In this document: piece by piece, positions 52,617 to 61,894 of the stretch
How the letters are laid out: the number at the start of each line of letters is the position of its first letter
How positions within the stretch are numbered: the first letter of the stretch is position 1
NCBI RefSeq assembly: GCF_019880365.1
Contig: NZ_CP082271.1
Span: forward strand, 2,790,001 to 2,854,000
Length of the DNA: 64,000 bases
Direction of reading: 5' to 3'
Origin: Pseudomonas sp. DNDY-54
GTDB taxonomy: Bacteria; Pseudomonadota; Gammaproteobacteria; Pseudomonadales; Pseudomonadaceae
The notes under the pieces: model-generated
The model's input: only the letters and a program-made list of their open reading frames with translations
Databases searched by the model: none
Told to the model about the DNA's origin: nothing
Translations under genes and position numbers: made by a program

Positions 52617-54590
52617 TCAAGCTCCTTGCTGGGCCAAGCCGAGCGCATCACGGACCCGGGTCCGGACTTTTACCCGGTAGCGCTTGTCGGTTACGGAGAG
52701 CACTCCACCCAGCGACATCAGCAACGCCCCCAGCCAGATCCAACGCACGAACGGCTTGATATGCACCCTCACCGCCCACGCGCCGTTTTCCAGCGGCTCG
52801 CCCAATGCCACGTAAAGATCCCGGGTAAAGCCTGCGTCGATACCGGCCTCGGTCATCGGCATCTGCTGGACGGTGTAGAGGCGCTTCTCTGGATGCAGAG
52901 TCGCGATCTGTTTGTCGCCGTCGAACACCCGAATGGTGCCCTTATCCGAGGTGAAGTTAGGACCGTCGAAATGCTTGGCACCGTCAAAGACGAAGCTGTA
53001 ACCGCCCAACTGTAGCGACTCGCCTGGCGCAAGACGCAGGTCGCGCTCGTCGCTCTGCTGGCTTGTCAGCACCACACCCAATGCGCACATTACCAAACCG
53101 AAGTGCGCCAGCTGCATGCCCCAATAACTTGGCGCCAGGCTGCGCATGCCTTTCAGCAGGCCCTTGTGTCGGGTCTTGTCCAGAATGTCGCGCACCCCCG
53201 CGGTGACAACCCAGGCGGCTAACATCGACACAGCCAACACTGCCCAATGGAAATCACCGAATAACATTGAGCCCAGCCCGCCCAACACGGCGCTCGTGAT
53301 CAGCACCGGTGTCAGCATGCCGATCAGCCATTTCACTGGCGTATCTTTCCAGCGCACCAGCACACCGACGCCGAGTGCCAGCATCAGTGCGCCAACGAGC
53401 GGCAGGAACATGGCATTGAAATAAGGAGGACCAACCGACAGTTTGGTGTTCGAGAGCGCGTCGAGCAGCAGCGGGTACAGGGTGCCGAGCAAGATCATCG
53501 AGGTAGCGACCACCAAGAGCAGGTTGTTTACCAGCAGCAACGTCTCGCGCGACCACAGGCCGAAGCCGATCTGACTTTTCACCACCGGCGCGCGGAGAGC
53601 AAACAGGGTCAGCGAACCGCCCACGACCAACAGCAGGAAGGCGAGAATAAAGACGCCACGCTCAGGGTCCGTCGCAAAAGCATGGACGGACGTCAGAACA
53701 CCGGAGCGGACCAGGAAAGTACCCAGCAGACTGAGCGAGAAGGCCGCAATCGCCAGCAAAACAGTCCAGCTCTTGAATACGCCTCGCTTCTCGGTCACCG
53801 CCAACGAGTGAATGAGCGCTGTGCCCACCAGCCACGGCATGAAGGATGCGTTCTCAACCGGGTCCCAGAACCACCAGCCTCCCCAGCCCAGTTCGTAATA
53901 AGCCCACCAGGAGCCCAAGGCGATACCGGTCCCCAGAAACGCCCAGGCGATCAGCGTCCAGGGGCGCGACCACCGTGCCCAGGCCGCATCCAGGCGACCC
54001 CCTAGCAGCGCCGCGATGGCGAACGCAAACGCTACGGAGAAACCGACATAACCCATGTATAGCATCGGCGGGTGCACAACCAGACCGAAGTCCTGAAGCA
54101 GCGGGTTGAGGTCTCGACCATCCATCGGCGCTTGCGGCAGCAAGCGTTCGAAAGGGTTGGAGGTGACGATTAGAAAGAGCAGAAAACCAATGCTGATCAG
54201 TCCCATAACGCCCAGGACCCGCGCCAGCATGTCTTCGGGCAGCTGCCGTGAAAAAATAGCCACCGCGAATGTCCAAGCCGACAATATAAAGGCCCAAAGG
54301 AGCAAGGAGCCCTCGTGCGCGCCCCACACGGCGCTGAACTTGTAGTACCAGGGCAGCGCACTATTGGAGTTCTGCGCGACGTACGCGACAGAGAAATCGT
54401 CGACCATGAACGCGTAAGTCAGACAGGCGAAAGAGAACGCCAGAAAGGAGAACTGTCCCCACGCGGCTGGCTGCGCCAACCCCATCCATTGGTGATCACC
54501 GCGCCAGGCGCCGATCAGTGGAAGCGTGCCCTGAACGACCGCCAGGCACAGCGCCAAAATCATTGCCAGATGACCTAGCTCGGGGATCAT
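52617..54590 (-). CDS. ccmF: Cytochrome c haem lyase subunit CcmF
   Basis: 657 residues with about 15 membrane helices. The haem-handling WWD motif is GWGGWWFWDPVENASF at about 235-250, and conserved periplasmic histidines appear in WGAHEGSLLLW and VVHPPMLYMG. It attaches haem from CcmE to apocytochromes together with CcmH/CcmI at the outer face of the inner membrane. Overlaps ccmE by 4 nt. Confidence 0.96.
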   Translation of the reverse strand: MIPELGHLAMILALCLAVVQGTLPLIGAWRGDHQWMGLAQPAAWGQFSFLAFSFACLTYAFMVDDFSVAYVAQNSNSALPWYYKFSAVWGAHEGSLLLWAFILSAWTFAVAIFSRQLPEDMLARVLGVMGLISIGFLLFLIVTSNPFERLLPQAPMDGRDLNPLLQDFGLVVHPPMLYMGYVGFSVAFAFAIAALLGGRLDAAWARWSRPWTLIAWAFLGTGIALGSWWAYYELGWGGWWFWDPVENASFMPWLVGTALIHSLAVTEKRGVFKSWTVLLAIAAFSLSLLGTFLVRSGVLTSVHAFATDPERGVFILAFLLLVVGGSLTLFALRAPVVKSQIGFGLWSRETLLLVNNLLLVVATSMILLGTLYPLLLDALSNTKLSVGPPYFNAMFLPLVGALMLALGVGVLVRWKDTPVKWLIGMLTPVLITSAVLGGLGSMLFGDFHWAVLAVSMLAAWVVTAGVRDILDKTRHKGLLKGMRSLAPSYWGMQLAHFGLVMCALGVVLTSQQSDERDLRLAPGESLQLGGYSFVFDGAKHFDGPNFTSDKGTIRVFDGDKQIATLHPEKRLYTVQQMPMTEAGIDAGFTRDLYVALGEPLENGAWAVRVHIKPFVRWIWLGALLMSLGGVLSVTDKRYRVKVRTRVRDALGLAQQGA

Positions 54591-55054
54591 TTCGCATACT
54601 CCTGCTTGTCGCCTTCGTAATGCTTCATCATCCCGCTCTGCTCCAGCGCCTGGCTGACCTCCGGCGGCATGTAATTTTCGTCGTGTTTGGCCAGTACTTC
54701 ATCAGCAATCAGAACACCATCGGCATTCACGCGCCCCAGAGCGACGATGCCCTGCCCCTCTCGGAACAGGTCAGGGAGAATGCCCTGATACTGGATAGTG
54801 ACCGTTTCGTTGTTATCGGTGACACGGAACGACACGGTAAGTGAATCGCTGCTGCGGTTCACCGAACCATTTTCGACCAGCCCACCCGCGCGAATCCGCG
54901 TGCCTTCGGGCGCTTCGCCCGCGGCAATTTGAGTCGGGGTGTAGAAGAGATTGATGTTCTCTTGCAAGGCAGACAATGCCAGCGTTACCGCAACACCTAC
55001 ACCGGCCAGAATGGCCAGGATGATGAACAAACGCTTCTTGCGCACAGGATTCAC
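54587..55054 (-). CDS. ccmE: Haem chaperone CcmE
   Basis: 155 residues. The N-terminal anchor is at 9-29, and the periplasmic OB fold ends in LAKHDENYMPPE, with His124 as the covalent haem-binding residue and Tyr128 as the axial ligand seen in E. coli CcmE. GTG start, with its GTGA overlapping the ccmD stop. It carries haem from the CcmABCD complex to CcmF. Confidence 0.96.
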   Translation of the reverse strand: MNPVRKKRLFIILAILAGVGVAVTLALSALQENINLFYTPTQIAAGEAPEGTRIRAGGLVENGSVNRSSDSLTVSFRVTDNNETVTIQYQGILPDLFREGQGIVALGRVNADGVLIADEVLAKHDENYMPPEVSQALEQSGMMKHYEGDKQEYAK

Positions 55055-55227
55055 TTCATTTCCTCCCGGCGCATACGACGCGCCTCGTCTTGCAAGTAAC
55101 GCCGACGCGCCATTGCGGGCAGCGCGACGTTTAGAATCAGGACCGCGAGGCTGATGCCATACGAGGTCCAGACGTAGAGTCCATGGTTGCCCATGGCGAT
55201 GAATTCGGAAAAAGACGAGAAATTCAT
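55051..55227 (-). CDS. ccmD: Haem exporter protein CcmD
   Basis: 58 residues: MNFSSFSEFIAMGNHGLYVW, then one membrane helix near 21-41 and a basic C-terminus (ARRRYLQDEARRMRREEMK). Size, single helix and position between ccmC and ccmE are those of CcmD, which releases holo-CcmE from the CcmAB-CcmC complex. The start ATG overlaps the ccmC stop (ATGA) and its stop overlaps the GTG of ccmE, so all three are translationally coupled. Confidence 0.93.
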   Translation of the reverse strand: MNFSSFSEFIAMGNHGLYVWTSYGISLAVLILNVALPAMARRRYLQDEARRMRREEMK

Positions 55228-55979
55228 GTCGCTTTACCCACCAGCGCTTTTACTTCGGCCTTAACCCAGCTGCTCCGCGACTCGCGGCGCAGCACTTCCA
55301 GCCGCATGCGCATCAGCAGCACCAGGGTGAAGAAGCAATAGAAGCCAAGCACCATCACCAATAATGGCATCCACATTTCGACTGGCATGGCCGGCTTTTC
55401 CGTCACAGTAAAGGTGGCGGGCTGATGCAGCGTGTTCCACCACTCCACCGAATATTTGATGATCGGAATGTTGACCACGCCGACGATGGAGAGCACCGCG
55501 CACGCCTTGGCCGCACTGTCGCGGTTGGAGATAGCCTGTCCCAAAGCAATGATGCCGAAGTAGAGAAACAGCAGAATCAGCATCGATGTCAGACGCGCGT
55601 CCCATACCCACCAGGCGCCCCAGGTCGGCTTGCCCCAGACCGCTCCGGTGAGTAGTGCAATAAATGTCATCCAAGCGCCAATGGGCGCCGCCTGCTGCAA
55701 GGCGACATCGGCGAGCTTCATCTTCCATACCAGCCCGACGACCCCTGCTACTGCCAGCATCACATAGATCGATTGCGCCAGAAATGCCGCCGGAACGTGG
55801 ATATAAATGATCCGGAAGCTATTCCCCTGCTGGTAATCCTGGGGCGCAAAGGCGAGTCCCCAAACCGTTCCTACCCCAATCAACAGCAATGCGGCCACCG
55901 CCAGCCAGGGCATCCAGCGGCTGCTGATTTCGTAGAACCATTTAGGCGAACCCAGTTTATGAAACCACGTCCAGTTCAT
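55224..55979 (-). CDS. ccmC: Haem exporter membrane protein CcmC
   Basis: 251 residues, six membrane helices. The WWD motif GAWWVWDARLTS is at about 121-132, and a conserved His61 stands in IYIHVPAAF. It delivers haem to CcmE at the periplasmic face. It lies about 155 bp downstream of the ccmB stop, a larger gap than elsewhere in the cluster. Confidence 0.95.
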   Translation of the reverse strand: MNWTWFHKLGSPKWFYEISSRWMPWLAVAALLLIGVGTVWGLAFAPQDYQQGNSFRIIYIHVPAAFLAQSIYVMLAVAGVVGLVWKMKLADVALQQAAPIGAWMTFIALLTGAVWGKPTWGAWWVWDARLTSMLILLFLYFGIIALGQAISNRDSAAKACAVLSIVGVVNIPIIKYSVEWWNTLHQPATFTVTEKPAMPVEMWMPLLVMVLGFYCFFTLVLLMRMRLEVLRRESRSSWVKAEVKALVGKAT

Positions 55980-56133
55980 AGCCCCTGCCTCACATTCACC
56001 ATACGAGGCGATAATGCCTCTAAAGGGGACGGTCGCTTCTTGTTCGTAATCAGTAAAACCGCCGCTGCCGCAGCAGCTTGTCTGGCACCCGCGACACAGG
56101 TTTCGTTATTCGATAAAAACATTGTGCAATCCG

Positions 56134-56805
56134 TCATTCGCCAACACTGATTTTCAGGCCGGCCGCTATTGCGAAAGGTGTCAGGGTAACCGCTAGAGCA
56201 GTCAGGCTGGATAGCCAAAGTAGATAACCGAGCGCAGGTAAACCTTGTAACGCAGCCTGCAGTGCCCCGCTCCCGAGAATCAGTACGGGGATATAGAGCG
56301 GGAGGATCAAAAGTGCCAGCAACAGGCCGCCGCGCTTGAGCCCGACGGTCAGGGCCGCTCCAACTGCCCCCAGCAGGCTCAGCACCGGCGTACCGAGCAG
56401 CAGCGCCATCAGCAGCACCGGCAAGGCGCTCACCGGCATACCCAGCATGAGGCCCAACAGTGGCGCCAATAACACCAAGGCGAGGCCTGAAAACACCCAG
56501 TGTGCCAACACCTTGGCGAGCACCAGAAGCGCAAGAGGGTGCGGCGAAACGACCCATTGCTCGAGCGAGCCGTCCTCGAAATCACTGCGAAACAAGCCGT
56601 CCAACGACAGCAACACCGCCAGCAATGCCGCCACCCAGATCAGCCCCGGGGAAATCGTTTGTAGCAATTGCGACTCGGGGCCAACCGCGAGTGGGAATAA
56701 CGCAATGACAATGGCGAAGAACACCAGCGGGTTGGCCAGCTCAGCCGGGCGGCGGAACAGCAGGCGGCTTTCGCGGGCTAAAAGTAGCGTAAACACGTTA
56801 CTCAT
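56134..56805 (-). CDS. ccmB: Haem exporter ABC permease CcmB
   Basis: 223 residues with six membrane helices. Sequences such as FRSDFEDGSLEQWVVSPHPL and GALQAALQGLPALGYLLWLS fit CcmB. It forms with CcmA the ATP-driven part that frees CcmE-haem from CcmC. Its ATG overlaps the ccmA stop by 4 nt. Confidence 0.93.
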   Translation of the reverse strand: MSNVFTLLLARESRLLFRRPAELANPLVFFAIVIALFPLAVGPESQLLQTISPGLIWVAALLAVLLSLDGLFRSDFEDGSLEQWVVSPHPLALLVLAKVLAHWVFSGLALVLLAPLLGLMLGMPVSALPVLLMALLLGTPVLSLLGAVGAALTVGLKRGGLLLALLILPLYIPVLILGSGALQAALQGLPALGYLLWLSSLTALAVTLTPFAIAAGLKISVGE

Positions 56806-57437
56806 GCGGCTCGCTGCCCCAGATCTATTTCACGAAAGCCTGCCGGCGTCTCTGTTAACAAATGATGCGTGGTCAGCACGACCAAACCACCCTGCTCACA
56901 GTGCCCCGCCAAGTGTCGCTCGAGCTGCGCCACTCCATGTTTGTCGAGCGCAGTAAAGGGCTCGTCGAGGATCCATAAGGGTGGTGGTGCGAGGTACAAC
57001 CGGGCCAGCCCGACACGACGCTGCTGGCCGGCCGACAAGGTATGGCAGGCCACATCCTCGAAGCCGCGCAGCCCCACGGAATCCAGCGCTTGCCAGATCG
57101 CATCGCGGGACGCAGGCTGATGCAGAGCACAGAGCCACGTGAGGTTTTCCTCGGCGGTCAGCAGCCCCTTGATGCCCGCGGCATGACCGATCCACAACAG
57201 ATTGCGGGCCAGCTCGCCGCGCTGACGCTCGAGGTCCTGCCCATTCAGGAGCACCTTCCCGGCGGTTGGCTGCATCAGCCCGGATAGCAAGCGCAACAGG
57301 CTGGTCTTGCCGCTGCCGTTGGGGCCGGTGATCTGCAACATTTCCCCTTGGGCGATCTGCAGGTCTAACCTCTCAAACAGAAGACGCCAGTCCCGCTCAC
57401 AGGAAAGCGCTACAGCTTCTAGAAAGGGACTGGGCAC
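56802..57437 (-). CDS. ccmA: Haem exporter ABC ATPase CcmA
   Basis: 211 residues. Walker A GPNGSGKT is at 38-45, the ABC signature LSAGQQRRVGLARL near 137, and Walker B WILDEPFTALD near 158. It is the first gene of the ccmABCDEFGHI operon, divergent from the FliK-like gene. The 130-bp divergent gap includes a TATACA-like element but no clear -35. Confidence 0.95.
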   Translation of the reverse strand: MPSPFLEAVALSCERDWRLLFERLDLQIAQGEMLQITGPNGSGKTSLLRLLSGLMQPTAGKVLLNGQDLERQRGELARNLLWIGHAAGIKGLLTAEENLTWLCALHQPASRDAIWQALDSVGLRGFEDVACHTLSAGQQRRVGLARLYLAPPPLWILDEPFTALDKHGVAQLERHLAGHCEQGGLVVLTTHHLLTETPAGFREIDLGQRAA

Positions 57438-57567
57438 GCTAGGACTACCTCAAGATGAAAGGGGCCCGGCCGCTATATCAATGGCAGCTTGGCGGCCGGA
57501 ATTATACATGCCGAGCCCCTGTACCAAAGGGCACAACGGTGAAAGGTTGTAAGAGCATTTAAGTAAG

Positions 57568-59091
57568 ATGACCGAGATCAAAAGTACCCAGGCAATGCCC
57601 GCCTCCGGCCCTGCTCGCCCCCTCGCGAGCTCCGCCGAAATGGCGCTGAAATTGCTGCAGCCTATGCAGGGGTTATTGGTTGCAGGAGAAAGCGCAGACG
57701 CTGAGGTCATCAGCATCAAGGAGGCGCTGCAGACGTTCCAGTTGACGCTGCGCCTGACGCTCAACAACGGCCGACAGGCGGTCGTCGAGACCAGCAGCCC
57801 CAAAACCGCCCAGCCGGGAGCGGCCATGCTCGTCACTGCCCTTTCCGACACGCGCCTGATTGCCGCTCTGCAGCCGGGCAACCGTCAGCCGCAGAACATC
57901 ATAGACCTCGGTCAGCTTCCAATAGGCACGGTCGTGCAGGGCAAGGTAACGGCCAGCCAGCAGACACAGCAGCCAGGCAAAAGCCTGTTCAATGTGGTTA
58001 TCACACTGCTCAATTCGCCGCTGGCGGGCCAGAAGCTGAACGTTGAATCCACCATGCCGCTCGCGCCCGGCAGCCTCATAACAGCCCGCGTCCAGAGCGA
58101 CCAATCACTGTCGTTCATGCCACTGAGTGGGCGCCTCGATCAGCTGGTGCTGGGCCAGCAGTTGACCGCACAGCATAGTCGTCAAGGGTCATTCGAAGCG
58201 TTGTTTGGCGCGCTCGGATCTCCTTCGGCGTTGCCGGAGCAATTGCGAGGCGCCGCGGAGCGTTTACTCGGCCTGGTCCCCGACATGCAACAGCTCAGCG
58301 ATTCAAAGACCTTGAGTCAGGCCCTGGCACGCAGTGGTGTGTTTCTCGAATCAGGCTTGCTCAGCAGCCAGGCGGGCAGTTTGCCCACGGATATGAAAGC
58401 CGCCCTGCTCCGCCTGATTGCTCAGCTGCCCGGGCAACCGGGCGGTGGGGCACTCGCTGCCGCACAGGCGGGTGCAGCGCTGGGCCAGGCATTGCCAGCG
58501 TTTGCCCGCAATGCATTGGGTGCGCTGGGGCAACCAAACGTCCGCCACCTCGCACAGAGCTTTCCGTTGCCAAGCCGCTCTGCACCAAACGCCGAGGATG
58601 AGACTGACTTGGAATTGATACTGAAACTGGCCGCCGCCGCAGTATCCAGGTTGCAGACGCATCAGCTGTCGAGCCTAGCGCAAACCCAGACCAGCCCGGA
58701 CGGCACGCAAGTTACGACCTGGCAGATCGAAGTGCCTATGCGTGACCACCGCGATATCGTTCCACTGCAGGTGAAATTTCAGCGCGAAGACGAACAGCCA
58801 CAAAACCGCAAGGACAAGCAGGAAACGTTGTGGAAAGTCGAACTTGCGTTCGATGTGGCCCCACTCGGCCCGCTACAGGTCCAGGCGCAGCTGGCTCAGG
58901 GCAGCCTGTCCAGCCAGATATGGGCAGAGCGCAGCGGAACCGCCGAGCTGATTGCAGCGGAACTGGATCATCTGCGACAGCGCCTAGTTACGGCCGGGCT
59001 GAATGTCGGTGAATTGGCCTGCCGACAGGGGACGCCGCCACAGGGGCCGCGGACATCATTGGATCAACGTTTCGTGGACGAAACCGCATGA
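57568..59091 (+). CDS. FliK-type flagellar hook-length control protein
   Basis: 507 residues. The long N-terminal part is low in complexity, rich in Ala, Gln, Leu, Ser and Pro. The C-terminal region of about 100 residues (LWKVELAFDVAPLGPLQVQA then LDHLRQRLVTAGLNVGELAC) matches the FliK C-terminal domain that signals the switch of export specificity at FlhB. It overlaps by 4 nt a gene for a FlhB-like C-terminal domain. It may be a second FliK beside the canonical one outside the window; whether it measures the hook is unproven. Confidence 0.78.
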   Translation: MTEIKSTQAMPASGPARPLASSAEMALKLLQPMQGLLVAGESADAEVISIKEALQTFQLTLRLTLNNGRQAVVETSSPKTAQPGAAMLVTALSDTRLIAALQPGNRQPQNIIDLGQLPIGTVVQGKVTASQQTQQPGKSLFNVVITLLNSPLAGQKLNVESTMPLAPGSLITARVQSDQSLSFMPLSGRLDQLVLGQQLTAQHSRQGSFEALFGALGSPSALPEQLRGAAERLLGLVPDMQQLSDSKTLSQALARSGVFLESGLLSSQAGSLPTDMKAALLRLIAQLPGQPGGGALAAAQAGAALGQALPAFARNALGALGQPNVRHLAQSFPLPSRSAPNAEDETDLELILKLAAAAVSRLQTHQLSSLAQTQTSPDGTQVTTWQIEVPMRDHRDIVPLQVKFQREDEQPQNRKDKQETLWKVELAFDVAPLGPLQVQAQLAQGSLSSQIWAERSGTAELIAAELDHLRQRLVTAGLNVGELACRQGTPPQGPRTSLDQRFVDETA

Positions 59092-59411
59092 CTGCTAGTA
59101 CACCGCGTCAAGCGATCGCGCTGACCTACGACGGCGCGAACACACCGACCCTCTCAGCCAAAGGCGACGATGAGTTGGCGGAAGCGATACTGGCGATTGC
59201 CCGGGAGCACGACGTACCGATTTACGAAAATGCCGAATTGGTGAAACTGCTGGCTCGCCTGGAACTGGGCGATGCCATTCCCGAAGCGCTCTACCGCACC
59301 ATCGCCGAAATCATTGCGTTCGCGTGGTATCTCAAAGGCAAGTGCCCGCCGGGCTTTGCGGCGTCACAGGAGGGAACTGCCATACCGCGTATCAGTGGGC
59401 CTGAGCATTAA
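59088..59411 (+). CDS. Stand-alone FlhB C-terminal-domain-like protein (FlhX/YlqH type)
   Basis: 107 residues with no membrane helix. AIALTYDGANTPTLSAKGDD then IAREHDVPIYENAELVKLLA then LGDAIPEALYRTIAEIIAF follow the cytoplasmic domain of FlhB/YscU through its length. The autocleavage motif NPTH is not kept: the matching stretch is STPRQ. It is likely a soluble partner of FliK or the export gate. The 4-nt overlap with the FliK-like gene implies co-expression. Confidence 0.82.
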   Translation: MTASTPRQAIALTYDGANTPTLSAKGDDELAEAILAIAREHDVPIYENAELVKLLARLELGDAIPEALYRTIAEIIAFAWYLKGKCPPGFAASQEGTAIPRISGPEH

Positions 59412-59832
59412 GGGTCGTAACCCCGTTAAACCGGCCCTTGTCCAGCGGAAAATCTGCCAGCATCCAGGCAAAGTAGCCTTCGCGGAAATAGAACACCTGT
59501 TCGTAGCCCCACTCCACTGCCAGACGAACCGCCTCGGCACTGGCTGGGCAGACCTCGCTGTCGCAATACACTACCAACGGTACGGTTCTGGGCCATTCAG
59601 TCTGAGAGAGGCCGAAGAATTCGCGTGCAAGATCCATATGCACCGCGCCCTCGATATGTCCCCAGCTCCACTCCCGGCTCGGTCGAACATCGACGAACAC
59701 CGCACCAAGCTCATGAAGTTGCCTGGCCTGGTACACGTCGATGGTCATCGCACCTTCGACCTCGGCGGGTGCCTCTGCTGCATTGAGCCAGGGTGGGCTC
59801 ACCAGCAGGCACAACATCAGAATGCGCAGCAT
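59392..59832 (-). CDS. Rhodanese-like domain protein, exported
   Basis: About 146 residues. The signal peptide is MLRILMLCLLVSPPWLNAAE, and the rhodanese domain has VDVRPSREWSWGHIEGAVHM and the active-site loop VYCDSEVCPASAEAV with a catalytic-type Cys. ATG 59832 has GAGGAGG upstream, which fixes the exported form; the frame to 60063 has no family support. Sulfur transfer or a redox role in the periplasm is possible. It overlaps the end of the FlhB-like gene (convergent) by about 20 bp. Confidence 0.78.
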   Translation of the reverse strand: MLRILMLCLLVSPPWLNAAEAPAEVEGAMTIDVYQARQLHELGAVFVDVRPSREWSWGHIEGAVHMDLAREFFGLSQTEWPRTVPLVVYCDSEVCPASAEAVRLAVEWGYEQVFYFREGYFAWMLADFPLDKGRFNGVTTLNAQAH

Positions 59833-59993
59833 CACATCCTCCTCGCCCGGCGTCGGGCCCAAGCCTACGCCAGACATGGCGAAGCTCTGTCCAACTTGGA
59901 GGAAGCAAAGATGAGATCGTTCAGTGCCACGGCCGGACGGCCGGACTTGCATCACAAAGATTCGAACCGAAAACAGTGTCGATTTGCGGTTCG

Positions 59994-60407
59994 TTAGCTG
60001 GGGTTTCGCCTGGCCTGGTGCAATTTGCGTACTAGCTCGGCTTCGGACTGAGACAGGCCGCAAGATTGGGTCAAGTCATCCACGCTGGCACCCATGCCGA
60101 CCAGCTTTGCGGCTTGAGTGAAGGAGAAGTTGTTCGGATCGCGCTGTTCCAGCTGACTGAGCTGTTCTGGCAGCGGTGCCACGATGCGCGACAGGTCGCG
60201 CAATTCCTGGCCCATGCGCACGCTGCCCTCCAGGTAGCTGTTCAATCGAGAGCTGAGCTCCTTGATGCGCTGATCACGGGCCGCGTTATCAAGCGCTTGC
60301 AGCTGAGCCTGCTGTCGCTGGCGTCTGAACAGCCAAATGCAGCAGCCCAGCAACGCCAGGCAACACAGCGCAAGCGCAACGACCGCCGCCACCAGCGACT
60401 CGATCAT
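59994..60407 (-). CDS. DUF2802 domain protein of the polar chemotaxis cluster
   Basis: 137 residues. There is an N-terminal membrane helix (7-29), then a coiled coil (QRQQAQLQALDNAARDQRIK), then a small helical C-terminal domain (FTQAAKLVGMGASVDDLTQ, CGLSQSEAELVRKL). That domain looks like a helix-turn-helix, typical of DUF2802. In pseudomonads it always follows cheW in this cluster as far as I recall; the role is not settled. Leftward, 3 bp downstream of cheW. Confidence 0.8.
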   Translation of the reverse strand: MIESLVAAVVALALCCLALLGCCIWLFRRQRQQAQLQALDNAARDQRIKELSSRLNSYLEGSVRMGQELRDLSRIVAPLPEQLSQLEQRDPNNFSFTQAAKLVGMGASVDDLTQSCGLSQSEAELVRKLHQARRNPS

Positions 60408-60410
60408 CTA

Positions 60411-60890
60411 TCAGATACTCTCAAGTTCCGCCCATTCTTCTTCGCTCATCATCTTGTCCAGCTCGACCAGAATCAGCAGCTCGTTGTTCTTGTTGCAAAC
60501 GCCCTGGATGAACTTCGCCGACTCGTCGTTTCCGACGTTGGGTGCGGTTTCGATCTCGGACTGACGCAAGTAAACCACCTCAGCGACGCTGTCGACCAGA
60601 ATGCCAACCACCTGACGGTCCGCCTCGATGATCACGATGCGGGTGTTGTCGGACACCGGTGCGGTTTCAAGGCCGAAACGCTGGCGCGTATCGATCACCG
60701 TGACAACGTTGCCGCGCAGATTGATGATGCCGAGAACGTAGCTCGGCGCGCCTGGCACCGGTGCGATTTCGGTATAGCGCAACACTTCCTGAACCTGCAT
60801 CACGTTGATGCCATAGGTCTCGTTATCCAGACGGAAGGTTACCCACTGCAGGACCGGATCATCGGAACCCTGTGCGGAAGTCATCTTCAT
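60411..60890 (-). CDS. cheW: Chemotaxis coupling protein CheW
   Basis: 159 residues, a single CheW domain: WVTFRLDNETYGINVMQVQE, LRYTEIAPVPGAPSYVLGII, NLRGNVVTVIDTRQRFGL. It couples receptors to CheA at the cell pole. It is leftward behind the ParP-like gene and next to DUF2802, the conserved order after motCD and parC. Confidence 0.95.
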   Translation of the reverse strand: MKMTSAQGSDDPVLQWVTFRLDNETYGINVMQVQEVLRYTEIAPVPGAPSYVLGIINLRGNVVTVIDTRQRFGLETAPVSDNTRIVIIEADRQVVGILVDSVAEVVYLRQSEIETAPNVGNDESAKFIQGVCNKNNELLILVELDKMMSEEEWAELESI

Positions 60891-60978
60891 AGCCCCACCT
60901 CTTCATGTACCGCTGTGGCGGTTGATTCTATCGATTACACGGCGCGCTTATGCGCGCCCTAAGTTTTGTTCAGTTCGC

Positions 60979-61809
60979 TTACGACGGGATGCCCTTGAGA
61001 TGGCGAGTTCCGCCGCTGGCTATCAGCTCGGCAAGCGCGGCAACATCCACCAGCGCGCACATATGATCGATGACCGTCCCGGCTAGCCAGGGTCGCTGGG
61101 TACGCTGCGAGCGCCATTTGACTTCCTTCGGATCCAGGCGAATCGAACGACTGACCTGGTGCACGGCCAACCCCCACTCGTATCCCTGTACCGAGATCAC
61201 ATACTGCAGACCCTCGCGAAAATCGTCGCGATAGCGCTCAGCCATGACCCAGCGCGCAGTATCCAGCACCTTCAGATTACCGGCCTGGCTCGGCAAGATG
61301 CCGAGAAACCACGCGGGCTGGCCGAACAGCGGTGTCAGCTCCTGTCCTGCCAGCGGGTAGATCGAACCCAGACTGACCAGCGGCACCGCAAGCGTCAGGC
61401 CCGCGACGTCAAACAGCAGACATTCGAACGGTTCCTCGCCCCACTTCGGCTGGTCGTTCCGCTGCGCTGGTGGGCCACCAGGCGTCTGAGCTTGCGACTC
61501 GAAATTGGCAATCGGCTCGACGCGCACAGGCTCAGGCAACGGCTCGACCGGCGCTTCGGGCGGCAGCTCGAGCAATGCCTCTGGCTCCGCCACGATGGGG
61601 GCGACTATCAGTTCGGGCTCGGGCAGTACAACCGGTCGCAGCGGAACCACCCGCAGAACGTCACGCTGCTGCTCTTCCAGTACCGCAGCCTGGAATTCGT
61701 CATGGCTGACCGAGTCGGTCAGCTCCATAACCGCATCCTGCAAGAGTGCATCGAGATAGGACTGTAGCGTCTGTTGCGAACGGCTTTCTTTAAGAAGGGT
61801 ACGGCTCAT
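60979..61809 (-). CDS. parP: CheW-domain protein ParP (polar array organiser)
   Basis: 276 residues. A short helical N-terminus (QTLQSYLDALLQDAVMEL) is followed by a long proline/glutamate-rich linker (about 50-115) and a C-terminal CheW-like domain (FECLLFDVAGLTLAVPLVSL, GNLKVLDTARWVM). This domain order and the ParA-like gene directly upstream match the ParC/ParP system that places chemotaxis arrays at the pole. ATG 61809 is used (MSRTLLKESRSQQTL); the longer frame to 62016 would overlap the parC 3' end and is not supported. Confidence 0.85.
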   Translation of the reverse strand: MSRTLLKESRSQQTLQSYLDALLQDAVMELTDSVSHDEFQAAVLEEQQRDVLRVVPLRPVVLPEPELIVAPIVAEPEALLELPPEAPVEPLPEPVRVEPIANFESQAQTPGGPPAQRNDQPKWGEEPFECLLFDVAGLTLAVPLVSLGSIYPLAGQELTPLFGQPAWFLGILPSQAGNLKVLDTARWVMAERYRDDFREGLQYVISVQGYEWGLAVHQVSRSIRLDPKEVKWRSQRTQRPWLAGTVIDHMCALVDVAALAELIASGGTRHLKGIPS

Positions 61810-61894
61810 GGATCCAACTCGTGCGAACCAACTGGGTAGGCTATCGGCCGCAACCACGGCGAACTTGAACCGCTTAGGTGCCCGTATGTCGACA

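Noticed and set aside
55976..56557. A 193-codon open frame overlapping ccmB and the ccmB-ccmC gap
   Set aside because: It is out of frame with the clearly conserved CcmB, composed mostly of Ala, Gly and Arg, and has no family resemblance; a high-GC shadow.
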